The position numbers were made by a program, and so were the translations under genes. Under the pieces are notes generated by a model. It ran no database searches, was not told the origin of the DNA, and was given only the letters and a program-made list of their open reading frames with translations. A stretch of 64,000 nt of DNA from JBBDIK01 sp040880465 (GTDB lineage Bacteria > Actinomycetota > UBA4738 > JBBDHU01): contig JBBDIK010000003.1 of NCBI GenBank assembly GCA_040880465.1, positions 100,951 through 164,950 on the forward strand. Reading direction: 5' to 3'. This document shows positions 7,535 to 16,315 of this stretch, piece after piece. The first letter of the stretch is position 1, and every line of letters begins with the position of its first letter.

Positions 7535-9329
7535 CAGTACTTCCGCTCCATCGGGACGTAGGGTCCCATCTTCACGTCCTTGTACGCCAGCCGGACCGAG
7601 CCGTCGGGCTCGCGCGACGCGAGCGAATGACGGAGCCAGTGCCCGTCGTCGCGGAGCGGGTGATCCTCGCGGAAGTGGCCTCCACGGCTCTCGTCACGCG
7701 CCAAGGCACCGGCCGCCAGCGTGTCGGAGATATCGAGCAGGCAGCCCAGTTCCCACGTCTCCATGAGCTCGGTGTTGAACAACTTGCCCTTGTCCTGGAC
7801 CACGGCGTGGGCGTACCGCTCGCGGAGGCCAACGAGGATCGTCTGAAGCTGCGAGAGACTCTCTTCGGTCCGGACGACGCCGGCCTTGTCGAACATCTCG
7901 CGCTGCAATTCCGAACGGATGTCGGCCACGTTCTCGCTTCCGTTCGAGGACAGGAGTACATCGAGTTCCGCGCGGGTGGTGTCCGCGGCGGCCTCTGGCT
8001 TCGCCGGAAGGGGCACCGACGCCGCGTATCCGGCCATGTGGCGCCCACCGCGCCGGCCGAACACGACGATATCCAGGAGCGAGTTCGTACCCAGCCGGTT
8101 GGCGCCGTGGACGCTGACGCATGCGCATTCACCGGCCGCATACAGCCCCGGCACCGGGGTTTCGTTCGCGCCGAGCACGACCTGACCGTCGGTGTTGGTC
8201 GGGATCCCGCCCATCGCGTAGTGCGCGGTCGGCTGGATGGGGACGCCCTCGGTCGTCGGTTCGACTCCCAGGTAGATCCGTGCGAATTCGGTGACGTCGG
8301 GGAGCTTCGTTTCGATGATCTCGGGATCCAGGTGCGTGACGTCCAGGTGCACGTAGTCCTTGCCGTCGATACCTCGGCCTTCCTTCACCTCGGCGACGAT
8401 GGCGCGCGAGACCATGTCGCGCGGCGCGAGGTCCTTGACGGTCGGCGCGTAGCGTTCCATGAACCGCTCTCCGGCGTGGTTCCGCAGGATGCCTCCCTCT
8501 CCGCGGACCGCCTCGGACAGCAGGATCCCCATCTTGTAGATGCCCGTCGGATGGAACTGGTACATCTCCATGTCCTCGAGCGGGATCCCGCGACGGTAGG
8601 CCACCGCCGGGCCGTCGCCGGTGAGAGCGTGGGCGTTCGACGTGACGCTGAAGACGCGCCCGTAGCCGCCGGTCGCGAACAGCACCGCCTTCGAGCGGAA
8701 GACGTGGATCTCGCCGGTCGCCAGCTCGTACGCGACCACGCCGGCCACGGTGCCCTCGTCGGTGCGCAGCAGATCGGTGACGTAGAACTCATTGAAGAAC
8801 CGAACGTCGCGTTTGATGCATTGTTGGTACAGCGTCTGCAGGATCATGTGGCCGGTCCGGTCGGCCGAGTAGAGGGCTCGGCGGACNNNNNNNNNNCCAG
8901 CGTCAACGAATGGCTCGCCTCGATCGACAAGACGGCTCGGCGGACCGGCGCCTCGCCGTGGTTCCGCGTGTGACCGCCGAAGCGGCGTTGGTCGAGTTTG
9001 CCGTCCGGCGTGCGATTGAACGGCAGGCCCCAGTGTTCGAGCTCGTACACGGCGTCGACGGCTTCGCGGCACATGATCTCGGCCGCGGGCTGGTCGACCA
9101 AGTAGTCGCCTCCCTTGACGGTGTCGAACGTGTGCCACTCGGGGGAATCCTCCTCGACGTTCGCCAGGGCGGCGCACATCCCGCCCTGCGCTGCGCCCGT
9201 GTGCGACCGCGTCGGATACAGCTTGGAGATGACGGCGGTGTTCACGGAGTCGGCGGCCTCGATCGCGGCGCGCAATCCCGCGCCGCCGGCACCGACGATG
9301 ACGGCGTCGTACGTGTGTGTCGTCGTCAC
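7534..9329 (-). CDS. sdhA: succinate dehydrogenase flavoprotein subunit, interrupted by an assembly gap
   Basis: Oxidises succinate to fumarate with covalently bound FAD. Starting at GTG 9329 the frame reads VTTTHTYDAVIVGAGGAGLRAAI, then SHTGAAQGGMCAAL (the flavinylated His). It runs into FGGHTRNHGEAPVRRA before ten N and continues on the far side in another frame as VRRALYSADRTGHMILQTLY. The block VPIQPTAHYAMGGIPTN and the C-terminus are normal. A 12-bp sequence is repeated on both sides of the gap (8875-8886 and 8934-8945). Collapsing 8887-8945 removes 59 nt and gives one 578-residue frame, the usual SdhA size, so the gene is probably intact. It overlaps sdhD by 4 nt and sdhB by 1 nt. Confidence 0.93.
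8887..8945. other. assembly gap (10 N) plus spurious contig end with 12-bp duplicated overlap
   Basis: Ten N occupy 8887-8896. GGCTCGGCGGAC occurs just before the gap (8875-8886) and again at 8934-8945. Bases 8897-8933 fit neither the SdhA frame nor the family sequence. Removing 8887-8945 restores an in-frame SdhA, so this segment looks like a wrongly joined contig end rather than a biological insertion. Confidence 0.85.
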
Positions 9330-9748
9330 GATCCCGCCCACTTCGACGGATCGAACGTGAACACCACGATCGTGCCGAGGGCGAAGGTGACGGCGGTCAG
9401 GACGTAGAAGAACCAGTTGAGGACGAAGCGGGTCGTCGGCGTGCGGACATAGTCCTGGATGATCACGCGCAGGCCGTTCACGCCGTGGATCAGCGCGAGG
9501 GACAGCAGCAGCCAGTCCCAGGCCAGCCAGAAGATGCTCTGCCACCGTCCGGCGACGAACGCGAAGTCCACGCGTTCGATGCCTCCGTCGAGCACGTGCA
9601 TGATCAGGACGTGACCGACGGCCAGGAAGAGCAGGGCGATACCGCTGATCCGCATGAACAGCCACCACCACAGCTCCGCGCGGCCAGTGGGCCGCGGGCG
9701 GCTGCTCGGGGTGGACAGGCCCCGGCGTTCGGTTCTGGTCGTCGCCAT
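9326..9748 (-). CDS. sdhD: succinate dehydrogenase membrane anchor subunit (SdhD-like)
   Basis: 140 residues from ATG 9748. Three transmembrane helices follow a basic N-terminus: WWWLFMRISGIALLFLAVGHVLIMHVL, SIFWLAWDWLLLSLALIHGVNGLRVII and NWFFYVLTAVTFALGTIVVFTF. Histidines in helices one (VGHVLIMH) and two (ALIHGVNGLR) are candidates for heme b or quinone contact. The start overlaps the sdhC stop by 1 nt and the stop overlaps the sdhA start by 4 nt, so the whole sdhCDAB set is tightly coupled. Confidence 0.88.
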   Translation of the reverse strand: MATTRTERRGLSTPSSRPRPTGRAELWWWLFMRISGIALLFLAVGHVLIMHVLDGGIERVDFAFVAGRWQSIFWLAWDWLLLSLALIHGVNGLRVIIQDYVRTPTTRFVLNWFFYVLTAVTFALGTIVVFTFDPSKWAGS

Positions 9749-10155
9749 CAGAAGCTCTCGATGATGCCGCGGCCCATGACCACCGTGATCGGGATCATGG
9801 CGAGCACGAAGATGACGGCCGCGCCGTACGTCAGTTGACGGTGGATCAGCGCCGCCTTCGGCCAGAAGTCGACGAGCATGATCTTGACGCCGTTGATCGC
9901 GTGGAACAGGACTGCGGCGACCAGTCCCAACTCCAGCGAACGCACGAGCGGATTGTGGTAGGCCTCCATCACCCGGTTGTAGGCCTCGGGTCCCCAGGCG
10001 ACGACCGCAGTGTCGACGACGTGCGCGAACAGGAACAGGATGATGGCGACGCCCGTGACGCGATGCAGAGCCCACGACCATTGGCCCTCTTTCCCGTCGT
10101 AAAGCGAGCCGAACCCGCCGCGTTTGCTGGTCTTCGTGCGTGCCACTACGCTCAC
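9748..10155 (-). CDS. sdhC: succinate dehydrogenase cytochrome b-type subunit (SdhC-like)
   Basis: 135 residues from GTG 10155. The SdhC signature region WSWALHRVTGVAIILFLFAHVVD opens helix one. Helix two (LELGLVAAVLFHAINGVKIMLVDF) carries the likely heme-ligand His in FHAINGVK, and helix three is LTYGAAVIFVLAMIPITVVMG. It is the first gene of sdhCDAB. The GTG has no Shine-Dalgarno sequence and lies 9 nt after a TAAGCT hexamer, so it is probably read leaderless. Confidence 0.9.
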   Translation of the reverse strand: MSVVARTKTSKRGGFGSLYDGKEGQWSWALHRVTGVAIILFLFAHVVDTAVVAWGPEAYNRVMEAYHNPLVRSLELGLVAAVLFHAINGVKIMLVDFWPKAALIHRQLTYGAAVIFVLAMIPITVVMGRGIIESF

Positions 10156-10164
10156 CCGTTCCCG

Positions 10165-10170
10165 AGCTTA
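10165..10170 (-). promoter_or_regulatory. putative -10 element (TAAGCT on minus strand), leaderless start of sdhCDAB
   Basis: On the minus strand TAAGCT precedes the sdhC GTG by 9 nt (CGGGAACGG) without a ribosome-binding site, the same arrangement as at other unit starts in this window. Confidence 0.4.
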
Positions 10171-10299
10171 GCTGCCGTCCCCGCCGTGTCTGGCGGTCGG
10201 GGCGTCCCCAAGGCGGGGCGAGTCTACTCCAGTTCGTCGGATGGCAGCCTGTCGGGCCCCATCGGAGCCCGCCCGGCGTCGATCAGAAGGCGGGATCGT

Positions 10300-10947
10300 T
10301 CATGCGATGCGCAGGGCGACCATGACGCCGTCGCGGGTGGGGACGATGGTCGAGACGTAGCGCTCGTCTTCGGCGATCAGCTGGTTGTGTTCCTTGATCG
10401 CCTCGGTCCAGCCTTCCCGGAAATCGTCGGTGACGACCTCCTGGGCGACCCGTCCCGACCACAGCACGTTGTCGCAGATGTACATCCCCCCGACACGGAC
10501 CCGGTCGCGGGCCGCGCGCCATGCGTCGGGGTAGCCATCCTTGTCGATGTCGTTGTAGATGATGTCCCACTCGCGGCCGAGCGAGATCATCGTCTCGACG
10601 GCGTCGCCGACGGTGAACACGACCGGTCCGTCCAGCACCGCCCGGTAGAGGTAGTCCAGCGCCTTCTCCTCGTTCGCCGGGTCTCCGTCCGTCAGGAACA
10701 GCTGCCCGGCCGGGCCGAGCGCCCGGGAGAACCAGTAGGCGGAGTACCCGAATCCCGACCCGAGTTCGATGACCTCCCGGGCCTTGTTCGCGCGGGCCAG
10801 GATCTCGAGGGTGACGCCGACCTGGCGCCCGACGATCGGGAAATCCCGCTGCCCGGCCTCGGCCTCCATCTCCAGGAGCACCTTCTCGTCCCGCGCAGTC
10901 AGGAGTGTGCGCATGTAGGCCGCGACGTCCGGGTTCACGATGTCCAA
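10300..10947 (-). CDS. SAM-dependent O-methyltransferase (class I, COMT-like small family)
   Basis: 215 residues. The SAM-binding motif is VIELGSGFGYSAYWFSRAL (about 59-77), followed by an acidic LTDGD and the metal/substrate blocks YNDIDKDGYPDAW and YICDNVLWSGR. These resemble the divalent-cation-dependent catechol/caffeoyl-CoA O-methyltransferase family. The start is an unusual TTG at 10947, supported by an AGGAGG site 7 nt upstream on the same strand. It is divergent from the methylmalonyl-CoA mutase gene and isolated from sdh. The substrate is unknown. Confidence 0.85.
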   Translation of the reverse strand: MDIVNPDVAAYMRTLLTARDEKVLLEMEAEAGQRDFPIVGRQVGVTLEILARANKAREVIELGSGFGYSAYWFSRALGPAGQLFLTDGDPANEEKALDYLYRAVLDGPVVFTVGDAVETMISLGREWDIIYNDIDKDGYPDAWRAARDRVRVGGMYICDNVLWSGRVAQEVVTDDFREGWTEAIKEHNQLIAEDERYVSTIVPTRDGVMVALRIA

Positions 10948-11001
10948 GGGACTGCCTCCTCATGTCAGACAGGGATACGGGCTCCGCCGGTGCCCAGACG
11001 A

Positions 11002-11007
11002 TACCCT
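11002..11007 (+). promoter_or_regulatory. putative -10 element (TACCCT), leaderless start of mutase gene
   Basis: TACCCT ends 6 nt before the ATG at 11014 and no ribosome-binding site intervenes. Confidence 0.45.
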
Positions 11008-11013
11008 TGCCCC

Positions 11014-12600
11014 ATGACGGACGACGACCGCCGTATCACCGATTCCGGGATCGAGGTCGGGCCGTATTACACGCCGGCCGACCTCGACGAGTTGGACTAC
11101 GACCGGGACCTCGGCGTGCCCGGCGAGCCCCCGTTCACGCGCGGGGTGTACCCCTCGATGTATCGCCGGCGCCTGTGGACGATGCGCCAGTACTCGGGGA
11201 TGGCCACGGCGCAGGAAACGAACGCTCGGTTCCGGTACCTGCTCGATCACGGCCAAACGGGCATCTCGATCGCGTTCGACCTGCCGACGCAGATGGGGCT
11301 CGATTCGGACCATCCGCGGGCTGAGGGCGAGGTCGGCAAGACCGGCGTCGCGATCGATTCCGTCGAGGACATGGCGACGCTGTTCGATCAGATCCCGCTG
11401 GACGAGGTGTCGACGTCGATGACGATCAACGCGACCGCCTCAGTGCTGCTGTTGTTCTACGAGCTGGTCGGGGAGGAGCAAGGGGTCGCATCGGACCGGT
11501 TGTCGGGCACGGTTCAGAACGACCTGCTGAAGGAATACGCGGCGCGGGGGACCTACATCTACCCACCGAAGCCGTCGATGCGCATCATCACCGACATCTT
11601 CGCCTACTGCCACGAGCACATCCCGAAGTGGAACACGATCTCGATCAGTGGATACCACATGCGCGAGGCGGGATCGACCGCTGCTCAGGAGATCGCATTC
11701 ACGTTGGCCGATGCGATCGCGTACGCGCAGGCCGCGATCGACGCCGGACTCGCCTTCGACGAGTTCGCCCCGCGGCTGTCGTTCTTCTTCGCCTGCCACA
11801 TGAACTTCTTCGAGGAGGTCGCGAAGTTCCGGGCGGCACGCCGGATCTGGGCGAAGATCGCGGCCGACCGGTTCGGAGCGCAGGACCCCCGGTCGATGAT
11901 GCTGCGGTTCCACACGCAGACCGGCGGCGCGACCTTGACGGCCCAGCAGCCGGAGAACAACATCGTGCGGACCACGCTCGAGGCGCTCTCGGCGGTGCTG
12001 GGTGGGACCCAGTCCCTGCACACCAACTCGTTCGACGAGGCTCTGGCGCTCCCGACGGAGCACGCCGCGAAGATCGCGCTGCGCACCCAGCAGGTGATCG
12101 GCTACGAGTCGGGCGTGGCCGACAGCGCGGACCCGCTGGCCGGGTCCTACTTCGTGGAGGACCTCACGAACGAACTGGAGGCTCGGGCCTGGGAGTACAT
12201 CGAGAAGATCGACGGGATGGGCGGCGCGGTCGCGGCGATCGAGGCCGGGTTCTTCCAAGACGAGATCCACGACGCGGCCTACCGGATACAGCAGAAGATC
12301 GAGACGGGGGAACGGGTCGTCGTCGGCGTGAACCGGTTCGTCGAGGAGGACGAGTCGCTCCTCGAGTTGCAACGCATCGGTGAGGACGAGGCCCAGCAGC
12401 AGATCGAGCGCACGCGGCGGCTCCGGGCCGGGCGCGCGGCGTCACCCGTCGATGAGGCGTTGGGGAGGCTTCGGTCGGCCGCCGAAGGGACGGCGAACCT
12501 GCTCGAGCCGATGAGGGACGCCCTCCGTGCCCGAGCCACACTCGGCGAAGTCTCCGACGTCCTGCGCGAGGTATTCGGGGAGTACCACCCGTCCCGCTAG
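11014..12600 (+). CDS. mutA: methylmalonyl-CoA mutase, large (catalytic) subunit without B12 domain
   Basis: Interconverts methylmalonyl-CoA and succinyl-CoA. The product is 528 residues, starting at ATG 11014; in-frame sequence upstream is non-coding. It is the TIM-barrel half only, with no DxHxxG cobalamin domain, so a separate small subunit must be encoded elsewhere. Substrate residues of true methylmalonyl-CoA mutases are present: Tyr60 in WTMRQYSGMATA and Arg190 in YPPKPSMRII. His215 in SGYHMREAG is the conserved cofactor-side histidine. QTGGATLTAQQPENNIVRTT and QSLHTNSFDEALALPTE are further family blocks. This gives a route from the ethylmalonyl-CoA pathway or propionyl-CoA into the TCA cycle. 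Confidence 0.93.
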   Translation: MTDDDRRITDSGIEVGPYYTPADLDELDYDRDLGVPGEPPFTRGVYPSMYRRRLWTMRQYSGMATAQETNARFRYLLDHGQTGISIAFDLPTQMGLDSDHPRAEGEVGKTGVAIDSVEDMATLFDQIPLDEVSTSMTINATASVLLLFYELVGEEQGVASDRLSGTVQNDLLKEYAARGTYIYPPKPSMRIITDIFAYCHEHIPKWNTISISGYHMREAGSTAAQEIAFTLADAIAYAQAAIDAGLAFDEFAPRLSFFFACHMNFFEEVAKFRAARRIWAKIAADRFGAQDPRSMMLRFHTQTGGATLTAQQPENNIVRTTLEALSAVLGGTQSLHTNSFDEALALPTEHAAKIALRTQQVIGYESGVADSADPLAGSYFVEDLTNELEARAWEYIEKIDGMGGAVAAIEAGFFQDEIHDAAYRIQQKIETGERVVVGVNRFVEEDESLLELQRIGEDEAQQQIERTRRLRAGRAASPVDEALGRLRSAAEGTANLLEPMRDALRARATLGEVSDVLREVFGEYHPSR

Positions 12601-12678
12601 GCGTTGCCGCACCGCGTCCCCTTCCCCGCAGACCCCCCTCGGCGGTACCATCGGGTCCTATCCGTCAGGAGGTAGTCG

Positions 12679-12921
12679 TTGGAGGACGTCGAGCACGCGT
12701 TCGGAACCGCCATCTTCATCCTCGACCACGCCGTCCAGCGGCTCTCCGCGGAGGAGGCGGTCGGCCAGTTCGGCGACGTGACCCAGGAGAACTTCTGGCG
12801 GATGTGGCCGCAGATCAAGATGTGGGCCGACCACCTGTACGACGACATCGAGAGGGACCGCCGCTTGCACGCGACGCCCGCCGATCAGGATGACGACTTG
12901 GAAACCGGGGGCGGCGGCTAG
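12679..12921 (+). CDS. small acidic protein, unknown
   Basis: 80 residues beginning at TTG 12679, supported by a strong AGGAGGT ribosome-binding site 6-7 nt upstream. The product is Trp- and acid-rich (TQENFWRMWPQIKMWADHLYDDIERDRR) and ends in a Gly run. It has no membrane segment or recognised domain. A hairpin suitable as terminator follows at 12934-12956, so it may be transcribed with the mutase upstream (78-nt gap) or alone. Confidence 0.6.
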   Translation: MEDVEHAFGTAIFILDHAVQRLSAEEAVGQFGDVTQENFWRMWPQIKMWADHLYDDIERDRRLHATPADQDDDLETGGGG

Positions 12922-12933
12922 CCCGCTTCGGGA

Positions 12934-12956
12934 CGGCCCGGCCGTTGTCCGGGCCG
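12934..12956 (+). terminator. GC-rich hairpin, probable terminator
   Basis: Inverted repeat CGGCCCGG / CCGGGCCG, an 8-bp perfect stem with a 7-nt loop, 12 nt after the small ORF stop. No T-tract follows, as is usual in high-GC actinobacterial terminators. Confidence 0.5.
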
Positions 12957-12975
12957 CCGCCGACCCGGGCTGCGG

Positions 12976-12981
12976 TACCGT
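12976..12981 (+). promoter_or_regulatory. putative -10 element (TACCGT) before the GT4 gene
   Basis: TACCGT ends 9 nt before the ATG at 12991 with no ribosome-binding site in the gap, consistent with a leaderless or near-leaderless transcript. Confidence 0.4.
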
Positions 12982-12990
12982 TCGACTCGG

Positions 12991-14247
12991 ATGAGGGTCC
13001 TCGTATCGAACTCGGAGCGTCACAACGCCTACGAGGCCGCGCTTGCCCTGTACGAGGCCGACGCCCTGGCGAAGCTGGTCACCGGGACCTACTATAAGCG
13101 GGGCACCCCGCGAACGAAGTCGCTCGAGAAGCTCTTGTCGGTCGCGGGTGGTTCGGGCGACCTCGCTCGCTTCCGCCGGCGCCGACTCGATGGGCTGCCC
13201 GACGATCTGGTCACTTCGATCGGGTGGCCCGATCTGGTCGAGCGGGCGTGGTCGGCGATGCGGCCGCTGCACCGCCTCCTGCCGGCGGAAACCGCTACGT
13301 ATTGGAAGAACGACATGTTCGACCGCCGAGCCTCCCATCGGATCCGCGGCGTGGATGCGGTCCACGCGTTCGAGCAGTGTGCGGAGTTCCAGTTGCGGCG
13401 GGCCAAACGGATCGGAGCGGTGCGGGTCCTGGACGAGCCGATCATCTTCCGCGGGTTGGTTGACCGGCTGGAGGCCGAGGAGCGGGATCGGCTAGGGGTC
13501 CCCTCGTCGAGGCCGGCACCCGGGTACCGCACGCACATCGATCGCAAGTTCCGGGAGCTGGAGCTTGCCGAGTACCTCTTCACCGGGTTGGAGTTCGTTC
13601 GGCGCTCCTACATCGACTCGGGGTTCCCGGAGGATCGGATCTTCCTCGCGCCGTACGGGGTCGACGTGTCCACCTACGCTCCCCGCGAGGTGGCGCCCGC
13701 TGGTGACACCTTCAACATCCTGTACGTAGGCCAGATCTCATGGTGGAAGGGGCTGCCCTTCCTTCTGGATGTGTACGAACAGCTCGACATCCCGAACGCG
13801 AAGCTCACGGTCGTCGGCATGCTGCATCCGGAGTGGCGAACGTACTTCGAACGCCGGATGGCGAAGATGACCCGACCGCTCAACTACCGAGAGAAGATCC
13901 CGCACGCACAGATGCGCGACGAGCTCGCCGCTGCCGACGTGCTGGTCTTCCCGTCGCTGGTCGGTGGCGTCGGGCTGGTGACCTACGAGGCGATGGCGGC
14001 CGGCGTGCCGGTGATCACGTCCGACGGCGACGTGGTCATCCGTGATGGCGAGGATGGGTTGGTCGCGCCTTATGGAGACGTCGCGGCCTGGTCGGCGGCT
14101 CTGTCCCGGCTCGCCGGTGACCGCGACCTGCGCTCCTCCCTCGGACGGGCCGGGGCCGAGCGCGTGCGTTCGTTCACGTGGGAGGCCTACCGGCAAGGCG
14201 TCCGCGATGCGTACGGCACGATCGCCGAACGCGAAGGGATCAGCTAG
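12991..14247 (+). CDS. family 4 glycosyltransferase
   Basis: 418 residues, two-domain GT-B fold. The C-terminal half shows FNILYVGQISWWKGLPFLLDVYEQL, then VVGMLHPEW and ADVLVFPSLVGGVGLVTYEAMAAGVPVITS, the usual nucleotide-sugar binding region of GT4 enzymes. The first Glu of the family E-x7-E motif (normally in an EGFG-like sequence) is replaced by Gly here, while the second (TYEAM) is kept. The N-terminal acceptor domain is not recognisable. It stands alone between the mutase and carboxylase genes. Donor and acceptor are unknown. Confidence 0.85.
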   Translation: MRVLVSNSERHNAYEAALALYEADALAKLVTGTYYKRGTPRTKSLEKLLSVAGGSGDLARFRRRRLDGLPDDLVTSIGWPDLVERAWSAMRPLHRLLPAETATYWKNDMFDRRASHRIRGVDAVHAFEQCAEFQLRRAKRIGAVRVLDEPIIFRGLVDRLEAEERDRLGVPSSRPAPGYRTHIDRKFRELELAEYLFTGLEFVRRSYIDSGFPEDRIFLAPYGVDVSTYAPREVAPAGDTFNILYVGQISWWKGLPFLLDVYEQLDIPNAKLTVVGMLHPEWRTYFERRMAKMTRPLNYREKIPHAQMRDELAAADVLVFPSLVGGVGLVTYEAMAAGVPVITSDGDVVIRDGEDGLVAPYGDVAAWSAALSRLAGDRDLRSSLGRAGAERVRSFTWEAYRQGVRDAYGTIAEREGIS

Positions 14248-14404
14248 CGCCGAAGGAGGCCCACGCCGCGTGGGCCACGGCGGCAAGTCCGGCGATCGCC
14301 AGCAGTGCGGCGAGCCAGGCCGATCGGCGCCGCATCCCTGCCCCCGCAGCGACGCATGTCAGGCCGACCGCCGCCTCGATGACGTAGGTCAGCCCGTTAC
14401 TCAT
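14240..14404 (-). CDS. possible small membrane protein
   Basis: A 54-codon ATG frame 25 nt downstream of the biotin carboxylase stop. It predicts two hydrophobic stretches, LTYVIEAAVGLTCVAAGAG and AWLAALLAIAGLAAVAHAAW, separated by a basic MRRR turn, and ends in SFGAS. Third-position GC is high throughout. It overlaps the end of the convergent glycosyltransferase gene by 8 nt. No ribosome-binding site is apparent, so it is plausible but unproven. Confidence 0.4.
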   Translation of the reverse strand: MSNGLTYVIEAAVGLTCVAAGAGMRRRSAWLAALLAIAGLAAVAHAAWASFGAS

Positions 14405-14429
14405 GCAGGAGGGGTTGTCGCTGGAGCCG

Positions 14430-16163
14430 TCAGTCGATCACAGCCAGCGTCTGGCCGGCGTCGACGACCTGGCCGACCGCGATCGGAACTTCCGTGACCG
14501 TCCCGTCGCGCGTCGCGACGATGTGGTTCTCCATCTTCATGGCCTCGAGGACGCAGATCACGTCGCCGGCTTCGAGCTCCTGGCCGGACTCGATCGCGAC
14601 CCTCAGGATCGTTCCCTGCATCGGGGCGGAGATGACGTCGTGGACGTGTTCGCCGTGGTGGGCCACGTGCTGGGCGGGGGGCGGCGGCGCGGTCGGGAGC
14701 CGCTCGTCCCAGAGTTTCACCGGGACCCGGCGTCCTGCCACCTCCACCGTGATCGTGGATGGGATCGGGTCCTTGGGGCCCGCGATCGGTCCGACGATCA
14801 CCGGGGTTTCCGTCGGCGTGGGGATCGGGTCTTCGGCGAGCGCCCGCTCGACCCAGGCGGTCGTATGCGTGCTCTCGATGAACTCCGGGGTGTCCAGGAC
14901 CCACCGGTGGAAGGGGATCGTCGTCGGGATGCCCTGGACGTGGAACTCGCCGAGTGCGCGGAGCATCCGCCGGCGTGCCTGCTCGCGGTCGGCCCCCCAG
15001 GTCACAAGTTTGGCGAACATCGAGTCGTAGTCGGCGGGGACCTCCTTGCCCGCGACGATGCCCGAGTCGATGCGGACGAACGGACCGCCGGGCTCGTCGT
15101 ACGCGGCGACGTGCCCGGGTCCGGGCTGGAAGTTCTTCAGCGGATCCTCGGCGTTGAGGCGGCATTGGATCGCATGCCCACGCGGGTCGGGGGCCAGCTC
15201 GAGGCGCTCGCCTAGAGCGACCTGGATCTGGAGCGCGACGAGGTCGTAGCCGGTCACCAACTCGGTCACCGTGTGCTCGACCTGCAGCCGCGTGTTCATC
15301 TCCATGAAGTAGAAGTTGCCGTCCTCGTCGGCGATGCACTCGATCGTGCCGGCGTTCACGTAGCCGGTCTCCTTCGCGAGCGAGATGGCCGCTTGCTCGA
15401 GTCGCGCCCGCATCTCATCGTCGACGAGCGGAGAGGGCGTCTCCTCGACGAGCTTCTGATGACGCCGTTGGAGCGTGCAGTCGCGTTCGCCGAGGAAGAA
15501 CACGTTGCCGTGGGTGTCGGCGATGATCTGCGCTTCGATGTGGTGGGCGCGCTCGATGTAACGCTCCATGTAGATCTCGGGGCGGCCGAAGTAGGCCAGC
15601 GCCTCGCGGCCTGCTCCCTCGAGCGCCTCTTCCAGCTCGTCCGCCTCGTTCACGACGCGCATCCCTTTCCCGCCGCCGCCGAACGCCGCTTTCACCACCA
15701 TCGGGAAGCCGACCGTCTTGGCCTCCCTCATAGCCGAGGCAGGGTCGACGGGCTCGACGGTCCCCGGGGTGATCGGCACGCCGGCGGCATCCGCCGTGCG
15801 GCGCGCCGACATCTTGTCGCCCATGCGCTCGATGGAATCCGCGCTCGGGCCGACGAAGGTCAGGCCCGCATCCGCGACCGCCTGCGAGAAGTGTGCGCGC
15901 TCGGACAGGAACCCGTATCCGGGGTGGATCAGCGTCGCCTTCGACTTCCGCGCCGCCTCGAGGATGGCCCCGATAGACAGGTAGGACTCGGCCGGCGATG
16001 CAGGGCCGATGTGATATGCGGAGTCTGCCATCTCCACATGCAGCGCGTTCCGGTCGGCATCCGAATACACCGCAACCGAGTGGATCCCGAGCTCCCGGCA
16101 CGTGCGGATGACGCGGACGGCGATCTCCCCGCGGTTGGCGATGAGCAGCTTCGGTTGGCGCAC
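14430..16163 (-). CDS. pccA: acyl-CoA carboxylase alpha subunit: biotin carboxylase + BCCP
   Basis: Carboxylates its own biotin with bicarbonate and ATP, for transfer to acetyl- or propionyl-CoA by a beta subunit. The start is GTG 16163, preceded by CAGGAGAACC; the product is 577 residues. The biotin carboxylase part begins KLLIANRGEIAVRVIRTCRELGI, with the glycine-rich ATP lid AAFGGGGKGMRVV, GERDCTLQRRHQKLVEE and MEMNTRLQVEHTVTE. A linker leads to a biotinyl domain with EAMKMEN (biotinylated Lys about 543). The matching beta and epsilon-like genes are at 27.8-29.7 kb. Acetyl versus propionyl specificity resides in the beta subunit. Confidence 0.95.
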   Translation of the reverse strand: MRQPKLLIANRGEIAVRVIRTCRELGIHSVAVYSDADRNALHVEMADSAYHIGPASPAESYLSIGAILEAARKSKATLIHPGYGFLSERAHFSQAVADAGLTFVGPSADSIERMGDKMSARRTADAAGVPITPGTVEPVDPASAMREAKTVGFPMVVKAAFGGGGKGMRVVNEADELEEALEGAGREALAYFGRPEIYMERYIERAHHIEAQIIADTHGNVFFLGERDCTLQRRHQKLVEETPSPLVDDEMRARLEQAAISLAKETGYVNAGTIECIADEDGNFYFMEMNTRLQVEHTVTELVTGYDLVALQIQVALGERLELAPDPRGHAIQCRLNAEDPLKNFQPGPGHVAAYDEPGGPFVRIDSGIVAGKEVPADYDSMFAKLVTWGADREQARRRMLRALGEFHVQGIPTTIPFHRWVLDTPEFIESTHTTAWVERALAEDPIPTPTETPVIVGPIAGPKDPIPSTITVEVAGRRVPVKLWDERLPTAPPPPAQHVAHHGEHVHDVISAPMQGTILRVAIESGQELEAGDVICVLEAMKMENHIVATRDGTVTEVPIAVGQVVDAGQTLAVID

Positions 16164-16303
16164 GCCGGTTCTCCTGCTGGTCCCTTGAGGTGGCTGTCGT
16201 CGGCCATCCTGGGGCGATGTCAGGCTAGGAGTCAATCAGATGGGCGGCCCCGCGGCCACGGCGCAACCTACCCGACGGTTGCTTGGCCGCACCGATCCCG
16301 TGC

Positions 16304-16309
16304 TAGCGT
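16304..16309 (+). promoter_or_regulatory. putative -10 element (TAGCGT), leaderless start
   Basis: TAGCGT ends 6 nt before the ATG at 16316 of the PH-domain protein; no Shine-Dalgarno sequence lies between. Confidence 0.45.
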
Positions 16310-16315
16310 TCGCGA

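Noticed and set aside
7534..9177. Treating the two SdhA pieces as a pseudogene or two genes
   Set aside because: The flanking 12-bp repeat and in-frame rejoining point to an assembly fault.
9835..11013. In-frame N-terminal extension of the methylmalonyl-CoA mutase
   Set aside because: The segment is antisense to sdhC and the O-methyltransferase; the family N-terminus begins at ATG 11014 behind a TACCCT element.
14402..15215. 270-residue plus-strand frame over the biotin carboxylase gene
   Set aside because: Antisense shadow of a gene with full carboxylase and biotinyl motifs.
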